Positions 23,848 to 33,401 are shown, counted from the stretch's first letter. The stretch: DNA of 64,000 nucleotides from JASFHF01 sp050123375 (GCA_050123375.1 JASFHF010000003.1:1-64000), one strand, 5' to 3'. Notes: a model not told the origin generated them from the sequence alone. Made by a program: numbers and translations.

Positions 23848-26418
23848 ATGCGTTTTGACAAATTAACCAGCAGTTTTCAGGTGGCGTTATCAGATGCGCA
23901 GTCGCAAGCTTTAGGACGCGATAATGCGTTTATTGAGCCGGTGCATTTGATGAAGGCGTTGCTTGAGCAGGATGGCGGCACGGTACGGCCTTTGTTGATA
24001 CAAGCCGGTGTTGATATTCAAACCTTACACGCCAAAATTAATCAGGCGATTGATGCTTTGCCCACAGTTTCAGGAACAGGCGGGGAAATGCATATTTCTA
24101 ATGATTTGAATAAAATTTTAAATTTAACCGATAAGCTTGCGCAAAAAAATCAGGATCAATTTATCTCATCTGAATTATTTGTGTTGGCAGCATTACAAGA
24201 TAAAGGATCGCTGGCTAAAATTTTAAAACAATGCGGCGCGACCGAAAATTTATTACAAAATGCGATTAAAAATATTCGCGGGGGACAAACAGTGAATAGT
24301 CAGGATGCAGAACAACAGCGGCAGGCATTAGAAAAATATACGATCAATTTAACCGAACGTGCGGAAGATGGAAAATTAGATCCAGTGATTGGGCGTGATG
24401 ATGAAATTCGCAGAGTTATTCAGGTTTTATCGCGCCGTACTAAAAATAATCCGGTGTTAATTGGTGAGCCCGGGGTTGGTAAAACTGCAATTGTTGAGGG
24501 TTTGGCGCAACGCATTGTTAATGGTGAAGTACCCGAAGGTTTAAAAAATAAAAGCGTATTGATTTTAGATATGGGTGCATTAATTGCTGGCGCAAAATTT
24601 CGTGGTGAATTTGAAGAACGTTTAAAAGCGGTATTGAAAGATCTTGCAAAACAAGAAGGCAATATAATTTTATTTATTGATGAAATTCATACGATGGTTG
24701 GTGCTGGTAAAGCTGAAGGAGCGATGGATGCAGGCAATATGTTAAAACCGGCTCTTGCTCGTGGTGAATTGCATTGTATTGGTGCAACTACTTTGGATGA
24801 ATATAGAAAATATATCGAGAAAGATGCAGCGCTTGAGCGAAGGTTTCAAAAAGTTTTGGTGGATGAGCCGACCAGTGAAGATGCAATTGCAATTTTACGC
24901 GGTTTAAAAGAACGTTATGAAATTCATCATGGTGTAGAAATAACTGATGCGGCAATTATTGCGGCGGTAAATTTATCGCAGCGTTATATTACTGATCGGC
25001 AATTGCCGGATAAAGCAATTGATTTAATTGATGAAGCAGCAAGCCAAATTAGAATGGAAATTGATTCGAAGCCGGAAGAAATGGACAAATTGGATCGACG
25101 TTTAATTCAATTAAAAATTGAACGCGAAGCATTAAAAAAAGAAACTGATGCATCATCAAAAAAACGTTTAGCAGATTTAAAAGCAGAAATTAAAAAACTT
25201 GAAAAACAATATAGTGATTTAGAGGAAATTTGGAAAGCAGAAAAAGCAGCTGTTTTAGGTACTAAACAAATTAAGGAAGATTTAGATCATGCCAGAGTTG
25301 AATTAGAAGCGGCTAAACGACAAGGTGATTTAACTAAAATGTCAGAATTGCAATACGGGAAAATTCCAGAACTTGAAAAAAAATTACAACAAGCAACAAC
25401 CGCAGAAAAGCAAGAGCCAAAATTATTGCGTAACAAAGTAACTGCTGAAGAAGTTGCAGAAATCGTTTCCAAGTGGACGCATATTCCGGTAAGTAAAATG
25501 CTCGAAGGCGAAAAAGAAAAATTATTAAAGATGGAAGAGTTTTTACACAAGCGTGTTATAGGTCAGGATGAAGCTATAAATGCAGTGGCAAATGCGATTC
25601 GGCGTTCGCGTGCCGGGTTAGGTGATCCGAATCGTCCAGTTGGTTCATTTTTATTTTTAGGGCCGACCGGTGTTGGTAAAACCGAATTATGTAAATCATT
25701 AGCTGAATTTTTATTTGATACCGAAGAAGCGATGATACGGATTGATATGTCAGAATTTATGGAAAAACATTCGGTGGCGCGGCTAATTGGCGCTCCGCCC
25801 GGATATGTCGGATATGAAGAAGGCGGATATTTGACCGAAGCGGTTCGGCGCCGTCCATATTCGTTGATTTTGTTAGATGAAGTGGAAAAAGCGCATACGG
25901 AAGTTTTTAATATTTTGTTGCAAGTTTTAGATGATGGGCGTTTAACTGATGGGCAGGGCAGGACAGTTGATTTTAGAAATACCGTAATTGTGATGACATC
26001 AAATCTTGGGTCGCAATTAATTCAGGAAATGGCAGGTGATGGTTATAATAAAATGAAGAATGCGGTAATGGAAATTGTTGCCCAACATTTTCGTCCGGAA
26101 TTTATTAATCGGATTGATGAAACTGTGGTGTTTCATAGTTTGAATGAGGCGCAGATTCATGCGATTGCTGAAATTCAAGTGGGACGACTTGCAAAACGTT
26201 TGGCGGAAAAAGAAATTAAATTATCAGTTACAGAAAATGCAATAGATTTTCTTGCCAAAGCTGGTTTTGATCCAGTGTATGGTGCGCGTCCTTTAAAGCG
26301 TGCAGTGCAGAATTATTTGGAAAATCCATTAGCACAAGAGATTTTAGCGGGTAAATTTTTACCAGGAGATAAGATTAAAGTTACAAAAGTTGCTGATAGA
26401 TTACAATTTAAAAAGTAA
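23848..26418 (+). CDS. clpB: Disaggregase chaperone ClpB
   Basis: The 856-residue ClpB has an N-terminal substrate domain (1-145), a first AAA+ module with Walker A GEPGVGKT at 206-213 and Walker B ILFIDEIHT, and a coiled-coil middle domain (about 400-520). A second AAA+ module has Walker A GPTGVGKT at 605-612 and sensor-2 region YGARPLKRAVQ. Length and motif spacing match E. coli ClpB (857). It works with DnaK to dissolve aggregates. No sigma-32-type promoter is evident; a family A element occupies the upstream 140 bp. Confidence 0.98.
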   Translation: MRFDKLTSSFQVALSDAQSQALGRDNAFIEPVHLMKALLEQDGGTVRPLLIQAGVDIQTLHAKINQAIDALPTVSGTGGEMHISNDLNKILNLTDKLAQKNQDQFISSELFVLAALQDKGSLAKILKQCGATENLLQNAIKNIRGGQTVNSQDAEQQRQALEKYTINLTERAEDGKLDPVIGRDDEIRRVIQVLSRRTKNNPVLIGEPGVGKTAIVEGLAQRIVNGEVPEGLKNKSVLILDMGALIAGAKFRGEFEERLKAVLKDLAKQEGNIILFIDEIHTMVGAGKAEGAMDAGNMLKPALARGELHCIGATTLDEYRKYIEKDAALERRFQKVLVDEPTSEDAIAILRGLKERYEIHHGVEITDAAIIAAVNLSQRYITDRQLPDKAIDLIDEAASQIRMEIDSKPEEMDKLDRRLIQLKIEREALKKETDASSKKRLADLKAEIKKLEKQYSDLEEIWKAEKAAVLGTKQIKEDLDHARVELEAAKRQGDLTKMSELQYGKIPELEKKLQQATTAEKQEPKLLRNKVTAEEVAEIVSKWTHIPVSKMLEGEKEKLLKMEEFLHKRVIGQDEAINAVANAIRRSRAGLGDPNRPVGSFLFLGPTGVGKTELCKSLAEFLFDTEEAMIRIDMSEFMEKHSVARLIGAPPGYVGYEEGGYLTEAVRRRPYSLILLDEVEKAHTEVFNILLQVLDDGRLTDGQGRTVDFRNTVIVMTSNLGSQLIQEMAGDGYNKMKNAVMEIVAQHFRPEFINRIDETVVFHSLNEAQIHAIAEIQVGRLAKRLAEKEIKLSVTENAIDFLAKAGFDPVYGARPLKRAVQNYLENPLAQEILAGKFLPGDKIKVTKVADRLQFKK

Positions 26419-26493
26419 CGAAACACCTTCCAAAAGAAACTCCAAGCTGTTAATATCTAAATGATATGGATATAACTAAATGGAGGACCCGTC

Positions 26494-27363
26494 ATGAAAA
26501 AGATCTTTTTATGTGTTTTATTGTTTATTATTCCTGCTTTTGTTTTAGCCGTTCCGCGAATGCAGTTTGTTAAAAAACATGGGGTTACTAATGTTGATTT
26601 TTTGTGTGATTTACAACAAAAAGCACAAAGAGGTGATGCAGAAAGCGCCGCTTATCTTGGGATGAAGTATGTTGGTGGCACCATAGGAATTTTGCCTAAT
26701 TATAAATTGGGGTTGTATTGGTTGAAGAAAGCTGCGCAGCAAAAAGTTCCATTGGCTTGTTATATTTTGGCAAGATATTATTTGGAAGGTTGTCCGGGTT
26801 TGTCGGTAAATAAACAAAAAGCACAAAAATATGCCAAAATAGCTTTTGATGCATTTCAAGCAGATTTAGCTGCGAATAAATATAGTAAGGCGATGAAATC
26901 GATAATCCAATATAATTTAGGAGATTTATATTTTTGGGGATTTCCAGGAGTCGTAAAACAAGATTTAGCTAAGGCATTTGCATTGACCAAGCTTGCTGCA
27001 AATGGTGGTGATGAACATGCTATGCGTAGGTTATCTCTGATGTATCGTTATGGAGTTGGAACGAAGAGTAATTTAGTTAAAGCGCATAAGTGGTCTTTGT
27101 TTTTGGCTAACCTTGGTTTGGTGGAAGCACAATATGCAACGGGTTTAGATTATATTAATGGTATTGGTACTGCGACAAATAGAGATAAAGGTCTTTACTG
27201 GCTAAGTGAAGCAGCAGGTAATGGTTATTATCCAGCGATAATTGAGCTGGTAGAACTTAGTAAACAAGGGAAAATTACCAGTATATCAGATACGCGCAGA
27301 ATGAGGATAAAGAATGTTATTGAGCGTATGATGACGCATGGCGCACCTTTTGTGGCAAAATAG
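26494..27363 (+). CDS. Secreted Sel1-repeat protein
   Basis: The 289-residue protein starts with a Sec signal peptide (MKKIFLCVLLFIIPAFVLA, cut before VPRM). It then has about five Sel1-like repeats, recognisable by AAYLGMKYVGG, YILARYYLEG, YNLGDLYFWG and ATGLDYINGIG, each followed by AxxWLxKAA-type helices. Sel1 repeats form alpha-solenoids for protein binding; Legionella LpnE/EnhC-type proteins use them in host entry or cell-wall interplay. Good Shine-Dalgarno (TGGAGG). Periplasmic or secreted location is inferred. Confidence 0.85.
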   Translation: MKKIFLCVLLFIIPAFVLAVPRMQFVKKHGVTNVDFLCDLQQKAQRGDAESAAYLGMKYVGGTIGILPNYKLGLYWLKKAAQQKVPLACYILARYYLEGCPGLSVNKQKAQKYAKIAFDAFQADLAANKYSKAMKSIIQYNLGDLYFWGFPGVVKQDLAKAFALTKLAANGGDEHAMRRLSLMYRYGVGTKSNLVKAHKWSLFLANLGLVEAQYATGLDYINGIGTATNRDKGLYWLSEAAGNGYYPAIIELVELSKQGKITSISDTRRMRIKNVIERMMTHGAPFVAK

Positions 27364-27442
27364 ATTTAAAGTCTTGGTGACATTATTCTAAAATGCTAAA
27401 ATTGCAGTTTAATAGGTGTCGGATACCATAATAGGAGGTTAC

Positions 27443-27883
27443 ATGCTTAAGTATAAACACATCTTATTGGCTACAGATTTTTCTGAAGGTACGGCTCACA
27501 TTCTTGATGAGGGGTGTGAGTTGGCCAAGCAAATGGGTGCAAAAATTAGTTTGTTACATGTTGTAGAACCATTGCCAGGTTATGGTTATGCTTTTATTGG
27601 TTCAGCTGAGATTGAACTGCAATTGGTAGATGAATCAAAAAAACAATTAGCCAAATTAGGCAAAAAATACTCGATTGATACAAAAAATCAGTTTGTGGAA
27701 ATTGGTCCTCCTAAAGCTGAAATTACCCGAGTTGCTGAGGAACAAGGAGTAGATCTGATTATTGTTGGCAGTCACGGTAGGCATGGGTTTGTTGAAAATT
27801 TATTAGGTTCTACTGCAAACGCAGTAGTACATCATGCTAAATGTGATGTGTTGACAGTAAAGATCAAAGAGCGCAAAAAATGA
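27443..27883 (+). CDS. Universal stress protein UspA family
   Basis: This 146-residue single Usp domain opens KYKHILLATDFSEGT and carries the ATP-binding loop GSHGRHGFVENLLGSTANAV near the end. I start it at ATG 27443, which has AGGAGG 6 bp upstream, rather than the upstream in-frame codon at 27416. It overlaps pssA by 4 bp (ATGA), so it is the first gene of a usp-pssA-tldD-pmbA run. Confidence 0.93.
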   Translation: MLKYKHILLATDFSEGTAHILDEGCELAKQMGAKISLLHVVEPLPGYGYAFIGSAEIELQLVDESKKQLAKLGKKYSIDTKNQFVEIGPPKAEITRVAEEQGVDLIIVGSHGRHGFVENLLGSTANAVVHHAKCDVLTVKIKERKK

Positions 27884-28614
27884 ACGAAACAGAAGAGCGC
27901 GAACGACGGTTTATAAAAGGGATTTATCTTTTACCTAATCTTTTTACCACTTCAGGTTTGTTTGCTGGTTTTTATGCTATTGTTGCTGCTATGAAAGGTA
28001 TGTTTACGGTTGCATCACTAGCAATTTTTATTGCTATGGTGGCAGATTCTTTGGACGGCCGCATTGCGCGGCTAACGCATACTCAAAGTGCGTTTGGAGC
28101 CGAATATGATAGTATCTCGGATATGGTGGCATTTGGTGTTGCACCAGCTTTAGTTGCGTATAGTTTAGCTCTCCATCATTTAGGCAAGATTGGTTGGTTG
28201 ATTGCGTTTTTTTATATGGCTTCAACTGGTTTAAGGCTTGCCAGATTTAATGTATTAACCAAAAAAATTGAACCTGATAAACGTTATTTTAAAGGTTTAC
28301 CATGTACAGCATCTGCTGGTTTTGTTGCTGGAATGATTTGGATGCAGCAAATATATCAATTGCAAGGTTGGTATGTGGATCTTTTTGTAAGCGTGTTGAC
28401 TATTATAGCTGCAATTTTAATGGTTAGTAATGTACGTTATCGTAGTTTTAAGGATATAAATTGGCACGGTAGCGTGCCATTTTTGCATGTTTTGATTTTG
28501 GTGTTATTGTTTGTAGCGATTGCGCTTGATCCTCCACGGGTTTTATTCGCAATTTTTTCTTTGTACCTTATTTCTGGACCGCTCACGATACCAAGTAGAA
28601 TAATAAAGAAATGA
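27880..28614 (+). CDS. pssA: CDP-diacylglycerol-serine O-phosphatidyltransferase
   Basis: This 244-residue integral membrane enzyme (about six to eight helices) has the CDP-alcohol phosphatidyltransferase motif D-x2-DGR-x-AR-x8-G-x3-D-x3-D, visible as DSLDGRIARLTHTQSAFG then AEYDSISD near residues 53-77. It makes phosphatidylserine, the precursor of phosphatidylethanolamine. This is the membrane-type (Bacillus/Legionella-like) enzyme, not the E. coli type. Confidence 0.93.
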   Translation: MNETEERERRFIKGIYLLPNLFTTSGLFAGFYAIVAAMKGMFTVASLAIFIAMVADSLDGRIARLTHTQSAFGAEYDSISDMVAFGVAPALVAYSLALHHLGKIGWLIAFFYMASTGLRLARFNVLTKKIEPDKRYFKGLPCTASAGFVAGMIWMQQIYQLQGWYVDLFVSVLTIIAAILMVSNVRYRSFKDINWHGSVPFLHVLILVLLFVAIALDPPRVLFAIFSLYLISGPLTIPSRIIKK

Positions 28615-30080
28615 ATTGTATGGAAAATCAATTATCTTTTGCTAAACAAGAATTATTAGAGCCGGCTGGTTTGGATGAAACAAAATTACAGCAGGTTTTG
28701 TCTGATATTTTAACTCATAAAGTTGATTATGCTGATTTATATTTTCAAGCAAATCATTCTGAATCATGGGTATTAGAAGAAAGTATTGTTAAGCATGGTA
28801 GTTATAGTGTTGCGCGAGGTGTGGGAATACGTGCATTAAGCGGAGTTAAAACTGGTTTTGCTTATGCAGATGAAATTGAGTTAACTAGTTTGCAGCGGGC
28901 AGCAGTTGCTGCGCGCAGTGTTGCTAATGTTAATACGCCACAAAAAGTTCAGTCCATTAATCCGGTTAAAGCTCATAGTTTGTATTCATCAATAAATCCT
29001 CTAAATACTTTGTCCGAAGAAAAAAAAGTTGCATTATTGCATCAGATTGATCAGGAGGCGCGCGCGCAGGATAAACGTGTTTCTCAAGTAATGGTAAGTT
29101 TAAGCGGTGTTTATCAAACTATATTGGTAATTGCAAGCGATGGTACTTTAGCTGCTGATGTTAGACCATTAGTTAGTATGAATGTTAGTGTGATTGCAGA
29201 AGAAGGTAGTCGGCGTGAACATGGTTCTTGCGGCGGCGGTAGTCGGGCTGGTTATGAATTTTTTCTCGAAGAAAATCGTTGTTTATATTACGCTAATTGC
29301 GCAGCAAGACAAGCTATTGTGAATTTATCTGCGGTTGCAATGCCGGCTGGAGTTATGCCGGTAGTGTTAGGTCCTGGTTGGCCGGGAGTATTATTGCACG
29401 AAGCAGTTGGGCATGGTTTAGAAGGTGATTTTAATCGCAAAAAAACCTCGATGTATGCTGACAAAATTGGTAAACAAGTTGCATCAAAACATTGTACCGT
29501 AGTTGATGATGGGACTTTAAAACAACGTCGTGGTTCAATAAATATTGATGATGAAGGAGTTCCATCAGAACATACAGTCTTAATTGAAAAAGGAATTTTA
29601 AAAGGTTACATGCAGGACAAATTCAATGCACGATTGATGGGGGTAAAATCTACAGGAAACGGTCGTAGAGAAAATTATGCCAATTTAGTTTATCCGCGGA
29701 TGACTAATACTTATTTAATGGCTGGTGAGTATATGCCGGAAGAAATTATTGCTTCCATTGACAAGGGCTTATATGCAGTGAATTTTTCTGGCGGGCAAGT
29801 AGATATTACTTCAGGAAAATTTGTTTTTTCTACTAGCGAAGCTTATTTAATTGAAAAAGGTAAAATTACTAAACCAGTAAAAGGCGCAACTTTAATTGGC
29901 AGCGGTCCGGAAGTGTTAAACCAGGTTTCAATGGTAGGGAATAATTTGCAATTTGATTTGGGTGTTGGTGTTTGTGGTAAAGAAGGTCAATCAGTAGAAG
30001 TTGGTGTTGGACAACCAACTGTTAAGGTTGATGAGATTACGGTTGGTGGTACTGGGGTCGGGTCTTCACTCATTACATGA
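28611..30080 (+). CDS. tldD: Metalloprotease TldD
   Basis: TldD (489 residues) has the zinc motif LLHEAVGHGLEGD (HExxxH) near residue 262 and the DDEGVPSEHT loop. It forms a heterodimer with PmbA/TldE that degrades unfolded peptides, matures microcin B17 and affects gyrase-poison sensitivity. Start may be 28611 or 28620 (both in frame, overlapping the pssA stop). After the usual ending near TVGGT, the codons for GSSLIT and the stop come from the REP-like palindrome starting at 30054. Confidence 0.96.
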   Translation: MNCMENQLSFAKQELLEPAGLDETKLQQVLSDILTHKVDYADLYFQANHSESWVLEESIVKHGSYSVARGVGIRALSGVKTGFAYADEIELTSLQRAAVAARSVANVNTPQKVQSINPVKAHSLYSSINPLNTLSEEKKVALLHQIDQEARAQDKRVSQVMVSLSGVYQTILVIASDGTLAADVRPLVSMNVSVIAEEGSRREHGSCGGGSRAGYEFFLEENRCLYYANCAARQAIVNLSAVAMPAGVMPVVLGPGWPGVLLHEAVGHGLEGDFNRKKTSMYADKIGKQVASKHCTVVDDGTLKQRRGSINIDDEGVPSEHTVLIEKGILKGYMQDKFNARLMGVKSTGNGRRENYANLVYPRMTNTYLMAGEYMPEEIIASIDKGLYAVNFSGGQVDITSGKFVFSTSEAYLIEKGKITKPVKGATLIGSGPEVLNQVSMVGNNLQFDLGVGVCGKEGQSVEVGVGQPTVKVDEITVGGTGVGSSLIT

Positions 30081-30122
30081 TGCAACATACAACGCATATG
30101 TAATGAGTGAAGACCCGACCCC
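30054..30122. repeat. REP-like palindrome overlapping tldD stop
   Basis: Perfect 25-bp arms at 30054-30078 and 30098-30122 begin GGGGTCGGGTCTTCACTCAT. The TGA stop of tldD (30078-30080) is inside the element. It shares CTTCACTCATTACATGA with the sequences flanking the transposase at 43639-44589. Confidence 0.9.
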
Positions 30123-30166
30123 CCATTGGCTACTTAAATATTGCTTCGAAACAACACAGGAAAGTT

Positions 30167-31495
30167 ATGAAGTTTAAAAAACTAGAACAACTTAAACAAA
30201 AAATCGAATATGTTTTGCATTGCGCCAGGCAAGCAGGCGCAAGTGATGCTGAAGTACATGCAGTAATCGAAGATGGTTTTATCGTTACTGTGCGTAATGG
30301 TGAATTAGATACAGTTGAATATCATTGTGATAATGGTATTGGTATAGATGTGTATTTTGGCAAAAAACATGGAGTAGTCTCAACTGCTGACATGAGTAAA
30401 TCTGCTTTGCGTGAAGTGGTGATAGCTGCGTGTAATATTGCTAAATTTACTCAAGAAGATCCATGCAATGGTTTGGCTGATAAAGAGTTAATGGCAAAAA
30501 AAATTGAAAATTTGGATATATATCATGATTGGGAAATTGATTCTGAGCAAGCGATTAAAATCGCGTTAGAAAATGAAACTTATGCAAGAAATTTAGATAA
30601 GCGAATTAAAAATTCTGAAGGGGTTTCAATTTCTAGTCACAAAAATTTTTATGTTTATGGTAATAGCCATGGTTTTGTTGGAGCAGTTCCTAGTACACGG
30701 CATAGTGCGAGTTATGCATTGATTGCTGAACAAAACGGCGAAATGGAACGTGATTATGATTATACAGTATCGTGCGATGCGCATAACTTAGAAAATTTTC
30801 AGTCAGTTGCGAAAAAAACCGTAGAAAAAACAGTTACACGGTTAGGCGCGACTAAAATTGCTACGCAAAAAAGACCGGTAATTTTTGCATCCGACATTGC
30901 CAAAAGTTTACTTGCTAATTTTGCGGCGGCAATTAACGGTAATAATTTATATCGCAAGGCATCTTTTTTAGTTGATCATTTAAATAAACCGGTGTTTGCG
31001 AAACGGGTAAGAATTTTTGAAGATCCATGGATCAAAAAATCTTTAAACAGTTCTTATTTTGATGCGGAAGGTGTTGCTACATATAAAAAAGATTTTGTTA
31101 AAGACGGCATGCTGCAAAATTATGTTTTAGGAAGTTACTCGGCGCGTAAATTGGGTATGCAAACTACAGCTAATGCTGGCGGTGTATTTAATTTATTTAT
31201 TCAGGATGATGGAATTGATTTACCAGGATTACTTAAAAAAATGGATACAGGTGTATTAATTACCGAATTATCAGGGCAGGGTATTAATCTTGTAACTGGT
31301 GATTACTCTCGTGGTGCGGTTGGTTTTTGGGTTGAACGTGGCGAAATTCAACATCCGGTTTCTGAAATAACTATTGCGGGTAATTTACGTGATATGTTTA
31401 TGAATTTAGTTGCAGTTGGTAACGATATTGATTATCGCGGCAACATAAAATCCGGTTCGATTTTATTGGAAGAGATGACGGTTGCGGGGCATTAA
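30167..31495 (+). CDS. pmbA: Metalloprotease subunit PmbA/TldE
   Basis: This 442-residue partner of TldD lacks the zinc motif, as expected for the TldE subunit. It has N-terminal GASDAEVHAVIEDGF, GIGIDVYFGKKHG, and the C-terminal GVFNLFIQDDG and VAVGNDIDYRG segments. I start it at 30167, where ACAGGAAAG precedes the ATG. An upstream in-frame ATG at 30107 lies inside the REP-like palindrome and is unlikely. The 3' ends of pmbA and the convergent kinase gene overlap by 4 bp. Confidence 0.95.
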   Translation: MKFKKLEQLKQKIEYVLHCARQAGASDAEVHAVIEDGFIVTVRNGELDTVEYHCDNGIGIDVYFGKKHGVVSTADMSKSALREVVIAACNIAKFTQEDPCNGLADKELMAKKIENLDIYHDWEIDSEQAIKIALENETYARNLDKRIKNSEGVSISSHKNFYVYGNSHGFVGAVPSTRHSASYALIAEQNGEMERDYDYTVSCDAHNLENFQSVAKKTVEKTVTRLGATKIATQKRPVIFASDIAKSLLANFAAAINGNNLYRKASFLVDHLNKPVFAKRVRIFEDPWIKKSLNSSYFDAEGVATYKKDFVKDGMLQNYVLGSYSARKLGMQTTANAGGVFNLFIQDDGIDLPGLLKKMDTGVLITELSGQGINLVTGDYSRGAVGFWVERGEIQHPVSEITIAGNLRDMFMNLVAVGNDIDYRGNIKSGSILLEEMTVAGH

Positions 31496-32526
31496 AACAC
31501 TTGAATTTTATTTTTCAAACCAAATTCATCTGCTAGTTTTAAGGTTTTATCTAATGGCTTAATGCCGTCGGAATTGTGCGGTGAACCGATTGCGGCGGCG
31601 GCACAAGCAGTAGCGAGTTTTTGGGTTTTTTTGTGCGGCCATTGTTCATGTAGTCCAACTAATATTCCAGTGCAGAATGCATCGCCTGCACCGCACGCAG
31701 CGACAAAACCATGCGGCGGGATATTTAATGATGGATACCAGGTGCCGTGTTGTTTACCTTTGATTAGCCAATATGAGCCTTCGGGCATGTGAATAATTAC
31801 ATTTTTTTTCACGCCGCGTTCAAATAAAAACTGCGCAGCTTTTTTTATAGCTTGCTTATTAAGGTTGTTTTGCAAATCACGAATTAGTTGGCCAGAGGTT
31901 TTTTGGGCTTCAAGTTCATTTATCACAAAATGATCAATATAAGGTAAAGCAGGAATTACAATTTTTTGATAGCGGTTAGCGCTTTCTGTTGCAATATCAA
32001 CTACAGTTTCCATGCCGGCTTGTTGCACATCATGTAAAACTTTTGCGGCTGCGATAACAAAACGTGCATCCGGACTTTCCATGGCATCCATTAATAATAA
32101 ATGGCCAAAATAAAAGAGTTTGGTTTCATTGGCTTGTAGTTTTTTAATTGGAATGTGATGGTGCGCAAAAATACGATTGACTCCTCTAAAATGAAACATG
32201 GTGCGTATGCCGCCACGTTGCAGAGTCATCACATCAGTATAAGCTGTCATGCCTTTTTTAATCGTTTGTAGAAATTTAATATTAATTTTTTTAAATTTGC
32301 ATAATTTTTTAATGTAACGTCCGCCAAAATCATCACCGATACATCCAATACCGTAAGTAGGAATATTGATATTTAAATTTGCTAAATTAATAATAATATT
32401 AAATGGTGCGCCGCCATTTGATAAAAGTTCAGCTTTAATATTACATAGTTCAGATTTTTTTGGCCAATGGTCAATAAATTTAATGTGATCGACTACCCAA
32501 TGTCCTGCACATGCTATTCCCGGCAT
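31492..32526 (-). CDS. PfkB-family carbohydrate kinase
   Basis: This 344-residue ribokinase-like sugar kinase has an N-terminal GGAPFNIIINLANL (PfkB signature 1 type) and the anion-hole and catalytic base motif ACGAGDAFCTGILVGL near residue 285. Substrate is unknown; similar proteins phosphorylate fructose, ribose, adenosine or HldE-type heptose. Its start overlaps the HPr gene by 13 bp, so the two are co-transcribed after hpf and EIIA. Confidence 0.88.
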   Translation of the reverse strand: MPGIACAGHWVVDHIKFIDHWPKKSELCNIKAELLSNGGAPFNIIINLANLNINIPTYGIGCIGDDFGGRYIKKLCKFKKINIKFLQTIKKGMTAYTDVMTLQRGGIRTMFHFRGVNRIFAHHHIPIKKLQANETKLFYFGHLLLMDAMESPDARFVIAAAKVLHDVQQAGMETVVDIATESANRYQKIVIPALPYIDHFVINELEAQKTSGQLIRDLQNNLNKQAIKKAAQFLFERGVKKNVIIHMPEGSYWLIKGKQHGTWYPSLNIPPHGFVAACGAGDAFCTGILVGLHEQWPHKKTQKLATACAAAAIGSPHNSDGIKPLDKTLKLADEFGLKNKIQVF

Positions 32527-32792
32527 TTTTCTTCTCCAAAACCACTGTTAATTAATGCTTTGATTTCTTTCATAGCTTGTTTTTCATCTTTGCCGTCAAT
32601 CTCAAAATTAATTTTGGTGCCCTCAGTTGCAGCAAGCATCATAACATCCATAATATTCTTACCATCTACACATTTATCTCCTTTGCATAATTTGATTTTG
32701 CTGCTGAATTTTGAAGTAAGCGCAACTAGTTTTGCTGAAGTTCGTGCATGCAAACCTAATTTATTAATAATGGTTAATTTTCTTTTAATCAT
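32514..32792 (-). CDS. HPr-family phosphocarrier (NPr/HPr)
   Basis: This 92-residue HPr fold has the phosphorylatable histidine in NKLGLHARTSAKLV (residue 15 or 16). The site that is regulatory Ser46 in Firmicute HPr is Asn here (VDGKNIMDVMML), so HPr-kinase control is not expected. No sugar permease is in the window. With the mannose-type EIIA upstream it probably forms part of a regulatory PTS; EI would have to be elsewhere. Confidence 0.93.
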   Translation of the reverse strand: MIKRKLTIINKLGLHARTSAKLVALTSKFSSKIKLCKGDKCVDGKNIMDVMMLAATEGTKINFEIDGKDEKQAMKEIKALINSGFGEEKCRE

Positions 32793-32820
32793 GTTAATTT
32801 TTCACCATATTTATTGATAG

Positions 32821-32936
32821 ATGATTATGAGGTTTTGGGTGACTTTTTTCGACGACTAGCGCCCATGGATGGAAGCGCGGGAGACACATGGATGTGTCAG
32901 GGAGGAGAAAACAGTCACCCAAAACCTCATAATCAT
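32821..32936. repeat. Structured 116-bp palindromic element between HPr and EIIA
   Basis: Perfect 24-bp arms (32821-32844 and 32913-32936) enclose a 68-bp loop that itself holds a small palindrome (GACACATGGATGTGTC, 32883-32898). The loop is more GC-rich than its surroundings (GCGCCCATGG, GGGAGGAG). It is the only copy in the window and unlike families A and B. It splits what is usually a tight operon; it may be a mobile repeat or an mRNA structure lowering downstream expression. Confidence 0.85.
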
Positions 32937-32981
32937 TTGAGGCCGAAAAATAAAAAATGACTGAACAGTTGCTAATCATAA

Positions 32982-33389
32982 TTATTCATAGGGTAAATGT
33001 TGGTCATCAATAATGCCTTTTTTGCCGCCGCGGATTACCTTGGTTACCATTTTATCTAATGGTAAATTAGCATAATTAACGATGGTTACTAACATTGGCA
33101 GATTAACCCCGGAAATAATTCGAATATTATTGCTGCATTGTTTTTTTAATGTATAAGCAATATTGCTGGGAGTTGATCCATACAAGTCAGTTAGAATTAA
33201 TATGCCGTCGCCTTTATCTAATTGTTTAATTTTCTTGTTTAGTTGATCAATCAAAATTTCCGGATCCTCTTGTTGTTTAATATTGCTGGCAACAAAAGTT
33301 AACGGCAATTTCTCAAAAGTATTTTTTAATTCATTAAGCAGTGATTTCCCCATATTTGCATGGGTGATTAATAAAACACTTATATTCAT
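32982..33389 (-). CDS. Mannose-type PTS EIIA component
   Basis: This 135-residue EIIA-Man domain has the active histidine in LLITHANMGKSLL (residue 10), ILILTDLYGSTPSNIA and SGVNLPMLV. No IIB, IIC or IID follows, so it is a stand-alone regulator like those paired with HPr in many proteobacteria (e.g. near hprK/rapZ). It lies 12 bp after hpf in the lptB-hpf-PTS run. Confidence 0.92.
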   Translation of the reverse strand: MNISVLLITHANMGKSLLNELKNTFEKLPLTFVASNIKQQEDPEILIDQLNKKIKQLDKGDGILILTDLYGSTPSNIAYTLKKQCSNNIRIISGVNLPMLVTIVNYANLPLDKMVTKVIRGGKKGIIDDQHLPYE

Positions 33390-33401
33390 AATAAACTCTA
33401 A

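Noticed and set aside
30107..30166. Longer N-terminus for pmbA
   Set aside because: The extension is encoded by the REP palindrome; a proper Shine-Dalgarno precedes ATG 30167.
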